DNA of 64,000 nt from Bryum argenteum. Lineage: Eukaryota; Streptophyta; Bryopsida; Bryales; Bryaceae. The translations under genes and the position numbers were made by a program. The notes beneath the pieces are model-generated. The model was not told where the DNA came from. It saw only the letters and a list, made by a program, of their open reading frames with translations, and did not search any database. The DNA lies in contig CM073329.1 of the NCBI GenBank assembly GCA_037043015.1, forward strand, positions 15,392,648-15,456,647. The letters are read 5' to 3'. Of this stretch, positions 44,900 to 58,997 are shown one piece after another; positions within the stretch are counted from its first letter, which is position 1, and the number at the start of each line of letters is the position of its first letter.

Positions 44900-47800
44900 T
44901 TGTACTAGAACATCAGGAGACTCAGGGCAGTTCGGCATTGCATTATTTCAGAAGTCCACGTTTTTTCGCGAATACCAGATTCTCAGAAACAGGCTTAATG
45001 ATGGTATTGATGACAAACTCACTCGGAGTTGGATTGCTTTCGAGTTATACTATGGCGATATTTAAGAGTTAATTGTTATATTTTGTTTCAAAATTTATTA
45101 CTTTCAGGAGACAGTAATATATTCGGTTTATGTCAAAAATGATGTATTAGAGAATTTGTTATCCAACTTTATGCTTTAAATAAAATTTCTTCTTGTATAT
45201 TCTTGTTTATATTTGTAGAATGTCAGAGTTTTAGTTTTTTAATTACGGAGTTTTACCAGTTTGAAACTCAGTTTGACGGTCAGTGAAATAGACAAAGAGA
45301 AATAAAGATACTGAGTCCTTGGAGATTTTACATTGTATAGTTCAATTCTAGGAGTTTGTTTCATTGCCATTCAATACCATTGCCAGTCCGTTCTGATAGC
45401 AGTCTCCATTCATTTGAGTGTTCAGTCCCTTCTAAAGTTCGTTCGTTTAGTTTGTTCAGTAAGTTTATTCCGTTCCGTTCATTTATCCGTTTACACTCCA
45501 CATACTCATCGCCTATGAATACACATTCAGTGTGCAATGAATGATGAGCAATTCAATAAGAAACTACATGCACTGTAACCTCTCAGTAAGTGTTTCAATG
45601 ATTATCATCTTATTGAAAAGACCAGCACAATGTTCTCAAAACTTTACCTACATTTACTGGGACAGCGCCTACTAATAATTAGCATCGTTGTCAACCGCTT
45701 ACTTTGCTTCAGTGAGCAGGAGCTTGCGAGCAGCTGCGCGTATCGGTTGATGCTGTTATTCAATATGTACTGACAATCCACTAACATCAAAACTTGCAAA
45801 TGGAGACATAACAACATCAGAAACATTCGCACTGCAAGGCTAAATTTAGGGCTCAGGTTTCAGGTTCACGGTTCAGGCTTTGAGGTTTTAGGGTTTAGGG
45901 ATTAAGTTCACGCTTTGAGATTTTTTGTTTAAGGGTTTTTTGGCTTTAGGTCTATGGAGCCAAAAATGCCCTATGGAGGATCGATTTGTTATTTGAAATG
46001 ATCTAGCAGCGTTTCTTGTCCCGCTTCCAGTAAATACCCGTAAATCATGCAATAAAACTTCGATCTCACGCGGCCACTGCCATGTTTTGTGAGCGATGAC
46101 AACAATGCTTCCATGATATGCGTGTTGCGATAAGACTTGAATGTAGAAAATTCCTAAATATTCTTTGTATTCAGATGAACATTCTCTCTTCAGCCAAAGC
46201 GCTAGGGATGAACCCCGGCTAATTGCACTTCCTCCGCGTTTGGTAATCTTGTACTTGCTGTCCTAAACAGTGAGTTGTTGTAAATTCGGTAGTAGGAGAA
46301 CCTTACACCCCTGAGTGACGTGCGCACGGACCTGACGGCCTGAGCTTAAAGAGTAGTATTAGGAAAGTATTTAGACAAGACAGAGAAGAGAGATACATAA
46401 TGAAATAAATTAAATAAAACAACATAAATTTGAGTCTTGAGACTTGTTTGGACTTTGTGCTTGTAGTTGCAAATAGGGTCAAATACATAAATTTAGACTT
46501 GAAGCAGATATTAAATTCACAGACGCTAAACTCATCGGCTCAAAAGTTGCGTTTATTTAATAATTAGAATCACCCAGTTAAAGCTGTTCTAATCTTGATA
46601 TTAAAAACGTAAGTATTGTCGCTTTTTTCAATGAATCAGTAAGAGTCTTTCTAGAGAAAAAACATCCAAATTCACATTCTCTAACCTACACAATTATCAC
46701 CTAAATCATACATACAATTATATTTATAATCAAATGATGTACGTCGTGACTTATACGGGCATGAATGCATACATTACAATTCTCAAGAATGAGAATTTTA
46801 GCTTGGGACAGTCGGCTTTGCTCATCAAAATATCGCACTTAAAGTTTGTCATGAATTCACACTTTGAGAAATAAACAGTTTGTTACCGAGAGCAATGCAA
46901 CGCAACACTCGACAAACCTGTTCACTGACATAAGTCTCGTTTTTGTCAAGTCCAATGACAAAATATTCACTTTAATACTTTTAATTTGAGATGATTTTTG
47001 AGAAGTTATAACTTCTTTGTCTTTACTTGTTGAGATTAATTTAGATTATAGTCTAATTTTAGTGATGGAAACCTTGATCCAATAAAAGATATATTGATGA
47101 TTAGACATGATTGTAAGTGCGAATGATTTAGTGAAAACTATTTTTGCATTGTAAAATGTTTCGCAGTTTTTACCATTGCAAGACTACTAATTTACCCAAG
47201 ATATTTTTTTCATGAATTTTCCTAGTACAATAGTCTTTGAGATGAAAATGAATAACTTTCTGATAAGTCATTTTTGATTGCAAATTTCATATTAGTAGTA
47301 TTTATATTTGAAATCAAATGTGATTGTTTTTTGTAAGTTGTTTTGCGCACTAAAACATTGTGAGGATCTCACAATCCATAAGGTTCCATGAGTCAAGTCT
47401 AGGTCTACATGATCTACAAGTAGTTTGTACGGTTGAGATTTAAATAGCTTAGATTTATTTTCAACAATGTTATTTTGAATAAAAATGAATTTTTGGCTAA
47501 AAATACGCCAAAGACATCGAGGGATCAAATACAAAGAAACATTATTAGCACACTAAAGAATAGCAAGCATTAGTAGAGCTGATATAAGGACGTACAAGAT
47601 TGAATAACCCTAGGTCAATGCATAGATAGCTTTAGCACACTAAAAGATAATACTTTATTCTTTTAAGAATTTTCAAACTTGATATCAACCAAAATCTAGT
47701 CATATTGTATTTGAAATAACCTATAAGAAATTAAGAATTCTAGCTTCTCTAGAACCTTCATAATCATAAACTCCATTGTTCTACCACCTTGTTCAAATTT

Positions 47801-48060
47801 GAGTATGGTTATTTTATTTTTTTTACTATACTTTTCTACTCTCAATCATAGGATCTCAAACCTTGCTAGTATGATTACTATTATTTAAAATATCAATCAT
47901 TGAATCTTTACCAAATATGAGATCATAATGTTCAAAGGTCATGGAAGTTTTTTTTGGACACTTTAACCAATTTTTGATAAACATAGTAACTGATATTTCA
48001 GTAATTCTGGACAAATTCATAGTCGAGAAATAATGTCAGCTGTCCGCCGATATTACCTTT
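44900..48060. other. Intergenic DNA
   Basis: No gene is supported. It contains the telomere-like stretch at 45845-45902. Confidence 0.55.
45845..45902 (+). repeat. Degenerate telomere-like heptamer stretch
   Basis: About eight consecutive 7-base units related to TTTAGGG (TTTAGGG, TTTCAGG, TTCACGG, TTTGAGG, TTTTAGG, GTTTAGG) with a clear period of seven. It is in the plant telomere register but decayed. Confidence 0.6.
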
Positions 48061-48076
48061 AAACTCCATCAATAAT

Positions 48077-48220
48077 CTTTGAAAGGTCATAACTCACTCA
48101 AATTTTGTCCAAATTAAACATATGAGGTGTTTTTTGATATCTACGAAAAATGTAGATGTCAAAAAACACCTCATATGTTTGATTTTGACAAAATTTGAGT
48201 GAGTTATGGCCTTTTGAAAG
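48077..48220. repeat. Near-perfect foldback with arms of about 68 bases
   Basis: 48077-48144 and 48152-48220 are reverse complements with few mismatches around a 7-base loop. Weaker pairing extends to roughly 48020-48275 (CCGATA/TATCGG region). It has no coding capacity. A transcript would form a long hairpin; a foldback MITE is the alternative. Confidence 0.75.
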
Positions 48221-49898
48221 TCGCTGATGTGGGGATGTATCGGTTGGCTGCCGATAAATGCAATGTTCTTCATTAGTTGCAAAAAGTCCATAAGTTACAA
48301 ACAAGTCCATAATTAGTTAAATGTCAGTTTAGTCTACTTTGTGCAAAGGGAGATTTTATGATTGTTACTCCAATGATTTTGTTTGTATTTTAATTTATGT
48401 CAAGAACTAAGTTAAGTACGCTCAAACAAGATTTTAGAGACTCATCTTGCTCTTTGAACCTTCATGTAATCTATTTTCTAGGAGAACATATAAAAACAAT
48501 AATCAAATAAACATACATTGGGTGAAACATATCTCCTTAATAAATAAATTTTTAAAAAAAACAATAATTAGATACCTATAAAAGTCTTCAAATTTTAGGC
48601 AACATTTACTTTGAGAAATTCCCAAATCTCAAATTTAGACAAAATTAGAAAGAATCAAATGGAGAATAACCAAAATTGTAAAGCTTTTTCATTTGAACTT
48701 CCTCAGGCTGCCCTTGTTGATTCAAACCTGGGTCAATTGAAAATCTCAGTATCAGTGTAATAAAGAAAATGGTGGTAAATAGAGATATTGAAAAAATGTT
48801 ATCTTATTCCGCAATTGGGCTTAAAGTAAAAAAGAAAATTTTGCAATCTAAGATTCTAAATTAGGAATTTGACTGCGCAGTTTTGACTTTGTAGTACAAG
48901 GAACATCCTAAATTTTACGCAAAATGTACCTGTCAGGTACATAAATACATCCACACTTGTGTGTTAAAAAATAAAATAAAATAAAGTATTACACTCAAAC
49001 CGTATATATTCTTGTCCAAACGTCCTCAGACCTCTACTATGACATGTATGCACTCTTGCAGTGATCATGAATGATCTACTTTGTCCTCTACTCAGACCTG
49101 TGACTTTTCAATACATTACTCTGGCGAGTCATTAACCCTTAAATGCCCATGGGGACTGTACCGGGCAGCCCAACATTGGATCACAACATCTTTTGGACTT
49201 GGGCATCATGAATAGTGCACTTTTTGAACTTGGGCATCATGAATAGACCAATCAATGATGAGCTTGCAACCTCCTACAAGGTTATGTACAACCCCAACCT
49301 ACCTACCACAATCCTTTCAAACCAAAAAATCATTCATACAAATTGTGATTTGAATTGTGAAATTTCACTTTTTGAATGCATTACAAGAAGGTGACCAATT
49401 TGACATCAAAATATAAGTGAAATGTTGAGTACAGTGAGAGCTACAGGGAAGATTCTGTTGGAATCATGCCCCTCGGGCTTGCTTGGGCGTTTAAGGGTTA
49501 ATATCTGGGAAGGAGAATCAACCCATAGCTTCAAAATAAAACAAGGAAATCAAAGAATATTCACATGTTTTTTAACTTCACATACCTTGTTCGAGGACCA
49601 AAATCACAAGATAGTTGTCGTGAAGATCCCGGGAATCATGATTACAACAGCTTTTTTTGAATCGGGTCAAAAACTCAAAATCCCACAATGATGCTCGTGC
49701 ACACGAGTCTCAGTACTATAAGTTTCGATTCTGGACTAATGAACCCAATGCAAGATAGGGTCTTACAACCAGGCCTTTCGATTCTCACAGAATCACTTGC
49801 CGTAGAATCTTTCGATGGGACTGAGCCATTTCTAGCAATTGAAATAGACTTTCATTTGTTTCAGAAACAGTAGCTAGGCACTAGTTTTTCAGAGCAAG
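48221..49898. other. Intergenic DNA upstream of the ABP1-like pair
   Basis: No gene is supported. A 24-base direct repeat with core ACTTGGGCATCATGAATAG occurs twice at about 49190-49240. No TATA box is obvious before 49899. Confidence 0.5.
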
Positions 49899-52800
49899 AT
49901 GGTGCAAAGGCTATGGACAGCCTTCTTCGTGCTCGCCATCAGCTTGCTTGCTGCGGGAATAGCAAGCAGTCGGTACAAACCCCAGCAGCCTGCAGGTACG
50001 ATCTTTCCATAGTAAGTAGCATTCAGGATATTAGAAAAGAGTGCGGTTATTGATCGATGCAGCATTCAGGATAGTAGAAAGGAGTGCAGTTATTGATCGA
50101 TTCGTTTCTTCTGTTGAATATCGAAACCAGCGCATCTGGTTTGTTGTGAATTTGACAATCTAAATTGCATATTCTTAACAATATCTGTATCTGTTCGCTA
50201 TGTTAGTCATTCCGTACGAAAATGTCATCTACTTCTGTGTGGTACTGTCTAGCAATCTGTGAAAATAGCCAAGTTTAATATTCAGAGTATTAATGACAAG
50301 TGCAGGTTCTACATGTTGTTGATCGATGCGTTCCTTCTGTTGAATATCGAAACCTGAGCATCTCTTTTGTAGTCAAGAATAGAACAGTCGAAATTGCACG
50401 TTTTCTAACAATATCTGTATCTCTTCTCTACGTCGGTCTTTCTACGAAACAGCATCATCTACTTCTGTTACGAAAAAGCCCAAGTCAAACCCTAATGTCG
50501 AAATCGACTACAATGGCCATGCTGTTTTGCAAAAACTGAAACTTTGACTGATTTGTACGGTCAAATTTGATAAAAATTGCAGGGTAGGCTAATTAGACAG
50601 TATTAAACAAGATCCTACAGTTGGATTTTCTAAAATCGAAAAAAATAATTATCCATGGATTCCAAGATATGGCCGTCTAGAGGTTCTCACTCGACTGAAT
50701 ATGGTTTCAGAGTCGTTTGTGGTGCGGAACATTCCCGACTTGAAGACATTCTCCCATTTCCCAGGGCTAACGCACACAACGATTGCTGGAGCAGTTCGTG
50801 ATGGACTGAAAGAGGTGAAGTTCTTATATATCATCGTTTTATAATTTGCATGAAATGCGTATTGGGGAAAGGAGTGTGATGGCTATGGAGTTGTTTCGAA
50901 GTGAGACTAGTGCGTGCAGGTGGAAGTGTGGATGCAAACAATAGCGCCGGGGAATGGTACACTGATCCATCGCCACGACATGGAAGAAGTTCTTGTGATT
51001 GTGAAAGGACATGGCACGGTGCAGATTGCTCCGAAATTGGCGAACAACCAACCTGGCGAGCCTGTGGCTCATGCTTTTGGTCCGAACTCGACGTTCATCG
51101 TCCCTGTCAATGCAAGACATCAGGTAATTTTGGTTCTTTTTGCTCGTTTTTTGCTGTGATTCTCGTGTCTCAAGGAGGAACTAGTCGAATGAAATTTCCA
51201 AAACGTGGGTTTCAACAATGCTACTGTACCTGTATAAATGATTTGTGGCATCGCCCAATAGGTGTCCTTACAGTTCATCATGAACTAATATGTATCTCTG
51301 TTTTTGAACACACAAATACTTGTAAAGATCATCTTACCAAGCCTGAATTCTATATTGTGCTTATCAAAAATGTTAAAAAGAACAAATATAGTGAGTACAT
51401 ATGATTTTGTCTTTTGATGTTGATTTATGGGTACAGATTATCAACACTGATAAGCATGAGGATTTGTTTCTCTTCGCCATATTTTCCAGACCTCCTATGA
51501 TTCTGTAAGTACTCAAATCATTTTTCTAATTTTGGAATAATCCCCTTGCATGCTCGAAGAGTTTGGTTTATAAGGTAACTTGCTTAGTATGACACAAAAG
51601 TAAGATTGGAGAAATTTTTGAAAAAATAGTTATGGAGAAAATAGTTTAGAATGAGTAAATTAACCCCTCAAGATCCACGATGTTTTGAGAGCTTGAAATC
51701 CCAACAGTGACCACTATGTACTAATGGGGTTACGTCCAATATTCTTAAAACTTTTTGAGAATTTCAACCGTAGGATCTTGAAGTAGACTACCATCGGTAG
51801 TAGTGTGAAAATCTTCAACCGTTGGATCATCTTTAGATGTAAAATCATAACATTTGAAGTTGACTGTAAATTTTTTTTGGTCTTGACGGTAAAAGCCGAA
51901 TCGGTGGCTGTGGTCGTGTAGGGGTTAAGAAGAGGTCAATTCAACAATATATGAAATATTTGTGCATGTAAGAGATTTTAAATATGATAAAAAGAAGGAA
52001 GGCTTCTAGATGGGCGTCTTGCCAAACATAGTGTTTTGCTAAGTAAATCTCTTGTTTGAGCAATTTTATTCATTGGATTTGGGTTCCCTATGCTAAAGTA
52101 TGTTGTTCTTAACCTTGTTATTGTAAACAATAAATAAGAATTTCGAGCGACAATGATAGAAAACTACCGTGATTAGAGAATGTAAACTTTTGGAACTTAC
52201 ACCAAGCAAAACATAGTTTGAAATGATTTCTTCAATCATTATAGAATTTCTTGTGACAAATATTGTTAAATTGTGTATTTTAAGAACATTCAATTAATTG
52301 CGTTTTCAAATTTAGTTGAAGATTTTATGAAGATATTTGTCATAGAATATGGGAGATATAACTCAAAGAACATATCAACTATAATGGCCAAATTCATGAT
52401 CATTATGTTGTGTCTTTTTGACAAAGTTTCACCCTTATACAAATAATTTCTTATTTTAGTACAAAAGTCTCAACATAAAAGTTTAGTCATAGTAGTTTGT
52501 ACTTGAGCTAATTATACTTTCAAGTATTGAAATCTCTTTGATAATATAAGAGATTACAACATAATCATCTATAGTAATATGTTTAAAAAGCAGCACATTT
52601 GGATTTCGGTATGATTTCCCAATGCGGTAATTTTAAACATACAAAACATACATGTAGTATTATATCTTAATAAATATGGATATAAAAAAGAGTTCAAAGA
52701 TTTGTTAAAACAAATAGATTTTAGATACTTACCTTTCTAAGTGTTAAGATTTAATTTGTATAAGTTTGGAATAATGAGTTTTATTTGTTTGGAAATACTT

Positions 52801-52908
52801 TGGTGGGTGAGCAGGTATATGTATAACTCTTGGAATTCATCTTACACTTCCGGTGCAAAGGTGCCCGTACTTCCATGGGATGAAAAGTCATGGAATGTTA
52901 ACTCTTGA
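49899..52908 (+). CDS. Auxin-binding protein 1-like, gene A
   Basis: Five exons with consistent phase: 49899-49995, 50621-50814, 50920-51123, 51437-51504, 52815-52908; 218 residues. Exon 1 is a signal peptide (MVQRLWTAFFVLAISLLAAG). The cupin core has THTTIAGAVRDGLKE, then TLIHRHDMEEVLVIVKGHGT with the H-x-H and E metal ligands, and NARHQ with the third histidine. INTDKHEDLFLFAIFSRPP and a C-terminal PWDE motif complete the ABP1 pattern. In flowering plants ABP1 is a zinc-binding, auxin-binding glycoprotein of ER and apoplast. This one ends NVNS with no KDEL, so secretion to the apoplast is likely (inferred). Exon 2 carries about 30 residues before the usual start of the domain. Intron 1 holds two repeat units and intron 4 a MITE. 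Confidence 0.88.
50018..50480 (+). repeat. Duplicated repeat unit in intron 1 of gene A
   Basis: Two copies of a unit of about 230 bases, each containing TTGATCGAT, TTCTGTTGAATATCGAAACC and AACAATATCTGTATCT. The first copy begins with a doubled GCATTCAGGATA(T/G)TAGAAA segment. Related units occupy intron 1 of gene B. Confidence 0.7.
51660..51928. mobile_element. MITE in intron 4 of gene A
   Basis: 269 bp with ends TTAACCCCT and AGGGGTTAA. Its interior resembles the left part of 2481-3315 (CAACCGTAGGATCTTGAA, CAACCGTTGGATC). It is an internally shortened relative of that element. Confidence 0.65.
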
Positions 52909-54908
52909 TTAATCTTTTAGACTCACAAAGCCTAAATCCTCTTAGCTTCAAATTTCTTCGGTGTATTCTTTACAATGCTTGTACTTAATATACTGAAGAA
53001 AGACTACAAGGTACATTTCCAACTTCCACTATGAAACAACCTTTGTACTATGACTTAATAATGATTCACCTACAACTCAAATTTTTTTTTGATCTCGCAC
53101 TAAACAAGTCGTATGGAACACCATTTCCTTTTAGTTTAAGAAGGGAAGGAATTTCCAAAATGATTGTGACAAGTACAAAATTATAAATCATTTTCCTAAA
53201 ATGGTTCTCTTAAGAATAAGTACAAAATTTTAGTTGTCCAATTTTGTTATATTGACACTTCTTCAAGGCTCTATATGATTTTATGTAAAAGATTACACCA
53301 TATATCAAGAGAAGGAAGTACTTAGAATTGATAGCAACTTCTTGTCAACAAGAGGTTGTATTGCAAAAATACTTTTATACGCCTTTGTAAGATCAGATAC
53401 GTGTACAAAAAATACAAAAATATTGTTGTTATGACTCAACCTTATCTTCCATTCACAAGTAAGTATTAAGGAAAAATCGTGCAAAATCTCACCTCACAAA
53501 AGCTGAATTTTCCTATATATATTTTGGTTATCACTCGTAGAAGATGGCACTAAGACTGACGTCCCTAATGACACACCTGCTTTAACTATGCTTCTAATGA
53601 CATCAATACTAATAATAATATTTATCAATTGTATTCTTATTGTGAACACATTACTTAGACAATTGAGTTGTTATTGTGAACACATTACTTCGACTTATAT
53701 AGAACAAAATCAAGGCAATTCTCAAGATGAAACCAAAAAACCAAACCTTGTCAAACTTTAACTTTGAAACCATATCAGGTACTGTAGATGTAAGACTTGA
53801 AACCAAAGAAAGTCATTGTGAGGATCATGGTTGTCATATTGGACAAAGTACTATTCATTTCATGTCCTATAGGATGAGTTACCATTTATCAAATGTACAT
53901 TTCAAGTACATGTGATGAATAGTATCTCGTCCTGTAGGACATGAAATGAATAGTAATTTGTCTGATATGACAACCATGGTGAGGATCCCTTGCATGCAAA
54001 CCTAGTAATGAACCAAGCCGTTTAGATAAGAAGCTCACTATGAAGCATAAATAGTCCAATTTTCCCTGATTTCTCCATTCTGAAAGTGAACATGGAGCAC
54101 TGGATAAGAGACCTGCATGCCAAGCACAAAGACACTGACACCAGTTTGTACAAAACTGCGGCTAACACCTCAATTTGTACATCAATTCTGCGGCATTCCT
54201 CAACTTGTAAGCTACTTCTTGCAGAGGCAAAGCTGCACTCAACATACACAGAACAAAATCACTGCAACAGATGACGTTCAATGGCGAGATCCAGTACTGT
54301 ACAATGACGCCTTTCAGTCGTCCACAATGACGTGTATGTACTCTTGCAATAATAATATCAATATTTGGACCCACTCCATTTGACCGCTCATCCTTGACTC
54401 TCTGTCAGGGTTGTCTTACATGACACACTTTCGGTAATGTCTTTCTAAATTGTGGTGTTCGACATGTCCTCATGTCCGTCTCTCGTAGAGTCCGACGGGA
54501 ATGTCCAACCATACTAGAAAATACACAGTAAAAACATAAGCATTTGCCTCTTTGATGTCGTGAGCCTCCTCCGAGGGCGAATGTCAGTCAGACTCTCCTG
54601 TTAGTCTAACATTCAACAGTGTTGCATAAGGCAACCCTGCAGTCAATGAAGTTGATCATGTGAACCAAAGGATTCCAGAAAGAATAGGAACTCAATCTTC
54701 TGAACAGAAGTAACTTGCGTATGAAAATCAAAGGATTTTTTCCAACGTGACAAAATTAAAGCTCACCTGTCATCTCGACAGTGATATTCTCGCACAAAGG
54801 TGATTGCGAAGGGATGGATTACCGAGTTTCAATGTTAGTTTTGAGTATATAGATAATGAATGCAATTACTTTCTTCAAGATTTGAGGATTGGTTGCATGT
54901 ATATGTAG
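52909..54908. other. Spacer between the two ABP1-like genes
   Basis: No gene is supported. It contains the MULE-type MITE at 53827-53978. Confidence 0.55.
53827..53978. mobile_element. Foldback MITE with 9-bp target duplication
   Basis: The arms are long inverted repeats (about 53827-53878 and 53926-53978) starting ATGGTTGTCATAT and ending ATATGACAACCAT. They are flanked by the direct repeat GTGAGGATC at 53818-53826 and 53979-53987. A 9-bp duplication is the hallmark of Mutator-like elements. Confidence 0.75.
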
Positions 54909-54946
54909 ACAGTCGACCAGTACTGGACGATCGACTGTGTATAAAA
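54909..54946 (+). promoter_or_regulatory. Core promoter of gene B with palindromic element
   Basis: TATAAAA at 54940-54946 lies 35 bases before the ATG at 54981. Immediately upstream, ACAGTCGA (54909-54916) and TCGACTGT (54931-54938) form an inverted pair around the perfect palindrome CCAGTACTGG (54917-54926). This suggests a binding site for a symmetric regulator next to TATA. The very short leader implies either a start just after TATA or a longer true 5' end. Confidence 0.5.
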
Positions 54947-54980
54947 GCTCACATTCAGCAGAGTTTCGTAGTCATTCAAG

Positions 54981-57343
54981 ATGCCGCACAAGTTGCTGCA
55001 GATCTCTCTCTTCGTGCTAGTCATCAGCTCGCTTGCAGCGGGAATAGCAGGAAGACGATACAAAGCCCCTGCAGGTACTCATTCTCTTTCATTCTTTCCA
55101 GCAGTTGGATATCAGGACAAGCTTCAAAATGCTTGCTGAATGTTCCTCCTGTTGAATATCAAGATTCTAAGCATCTCTCTCGTAAGCACGTGAGTTTGAT
55201 AGTCAAAACTATAAAAGTCTAAGTAGCATCTTTTCTATCTGTATGTTGGTCTTTCTGTCGAGCAGCATCATCTCCTCCTGTGGGTACTAAGAAATATACT
55301 TGAGATTTCAGGGTCACCGGTACTCCATCGATTCTTTCCTTCAGTGGTATCGTATTAATCCAGGATATTAGAAACAAGTGCTGTGGATCGATGAATGTTC
55401 CTTCTGTTGGATATCGAGATCCAGAGCTGAGAGTTTGATAGTCAAGATTATAATAGTCTAAATAGCATGATTCAGATGTCGGTCTTTCTGTAAACATCGT
55501 CATCTACCGAAAGAGGCTAATTCTTGAGATTTCAGGAGCATCGGTGGTGCACTATCTACCCGACTTGAAGACGTTCGATCTTCCAGGGATGACACACATA
55601 ACAATTGCTGGAGCCGTCCGTGATGGAATGAAAGAGGTGAGTCATTTTCATAAAAATTTGCATCATAAGATAGTTTGGGCTGGCTATGGTGTTTATTTAT
55701 TAGTGTCTGTGGTTTGTGCAGGTGGAAGTGTTTATAGAAACAACTGCACCAGGGAAAGGCACACCGATCCATCGCCATGAATGTGAAGAAGTGGTGACTG
55801 TTGTCAGTGGCCATGGCACGGTGTACGTTGCTCCGGCAGTAGCGAAGGGTCCTACTCCTGTTGCGCCTATCGCTTATCCGTTTGGTCCGAACTCGACGTT
55901 CACCGTTCCATTCAATGTCAGACATCAGGTATGATTGGAGAATCGGATGAACATTGGATGCACTTTGTTTACAATGGATTCTTATGGGGGTTAGTTATGG
56001 AGTTTCAATTAACAATGGTGTAGTGTGGAAACTGGAGCTTTCGTAATCTTCACTCACATGTACATAATAGCTTCTCCATACAACAGAAGTACCATGTACT
56101 CCCCTGCAGAAGAGATGCTCTAACCTATTTAGAGGCCAGCCTAAATAGAATGTTTGTTCAACCTATCTTTGGATGTATGCTTGGTGGTCATCACACCAAT
56201 CTAATCCCTTTTGGAGTGAAAACTTTGCTAGTTCCTACCTAACCACTACACTAAATAGGTAGATTAGTGTTAGATACACTAATTTCTATAATCATGTTAT
56301 AAGTTTTTACTGTTGGTCAATATTTTTATCCTCTACATTGGTCAAGATGGGGATCCTTCCATAGTATTGGAATCAATACTCTTGGTAATTTTTTTTACTA
56401 AAAGTTGAAACTTATAGCATTTTCAAATCTTATAAAAATCTAACACTAATCTACCTATTCAGTGTAGTGCCTTAGTTAGAGACACCTTAGAGAGTATCCT
56501 CTCAAAGGGCTTTGAAGTACCGATATAATGAGGTTCAAAACCCCTCACTATAGTTGGGTGGACTATGGTGGTGATGTGCTCATTGCAAATAACATGGGGT
56601 GTCATTTTAGGAACACCTATATTTCCAACTTCAAGAATATATAACTGATTATAGAAAAAGTCCAGAATTGATAATTTCACTTGCTCTAACTTTCTACTAA
56701 TTTTCCCCCATGTACAAAAATTGCTTGCAGTGCTAACCTCTGTAGATTTCCTGTGCTGAAAATTGTACCATTATTGGCCACCTTACTACAGAGATTAGTG
56801 TGAAGAATTTGTGTGTGGGAATGGGATGGAATGTGGGTGCAGATATGGAATACAGGACAGGAGGATGTTTTCTACTTTGCGGTGGCTTCTAGACCTCCTC
56901 TTATTGTGTAAGTAATTAGGATAATATTGATTTGTATATTTCGTACATGAACTCAAATTTGGATTATGTATAAACAAGTTGACCATTATATGATAATATT
57001 GGTATATATTTTTTTTCATACGTCATTAAGTTCCTTTATCAGGGTAATTATCATGTAATGATCCGGGGTAATTATCATGTAATGAACTAAAACATAGGGA
57101 CGTGCCAATAGTTATCATCCTAGGAGCATACGGGCTTGTATATAAAGATTCGTACAAATGCATCTTTTAATTTTTTTTTAAAATTAATTAAAAATTAATT
57201 AATGGGCATCAATGTGGTGGAGGTAACTTAATTTACTCACATGTACTTTTGGTTGGTTTTGCAGATATACATATGAGTCTTTTGAGGAACCTTACAAGGC
57301 TGGTGTGAAGGTAAAACCGGCGTTATGGGACGTAGATCCATAA
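54981..57343 (+). CDS. Auxin-binding protein 1-like, gene B
   Basis: Five exons in phase: 54981-55074, 55536-55636, 55722-55928, 56843-56907, 57265-57343; 181 residues, close to the usual ABP1 size. The signal peptide is MPHKLLQISLFVLVISSLAA. The core has THITIAGAVRDGMKE, TPIHRHECEEVVTVVSGHGT (H-x-H and E ligands) and NVRHQ, then IWNTGQEDVFYFAVASRPP, the WNT-type box of ABP1 (gene A has INT). It ends ALWDVDP with no KDEL. It shares exon borders and intron-1 repeats with gene A, so the two arose by tandem duplication. Exon 2 lacks the N-terminal extension of gene A. Expected in the secretory path or apoplast. Confidence 0.88.
55090..55510 (+). repeat. Duplicated repeat unit in intron 1 of gene B
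   Basis: Two diverged copies (about 55090-55280 and 55344-55510), each with TGTTGGATATC, AATGTTCCT(C/T)CTGTTG and a GTCGGTCTTTCTG or TTGGTCTTTCTG end. They match the units in intron 1 of gene A. Confidence 0.65.
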
Positions 57344-58944
<1,601 letters not shown>

Positions 58945-58997
58945 CTTGTGTTGAATATATCTCAAGATCAGTACGGTGAAATGTGATAAAAAATTGG

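Noticed and set aside
50901..51404. 167-codon frame overlapping ABP1-like gene A exon 3
   Set aside because: Out of frame with the conserved cupin coding and reading through the splice donor.
54022..54374. Several short frames on both strands between the ABP1-like genes
   Set aside because: Overlapping frames without domains, splice sites or composition bias.
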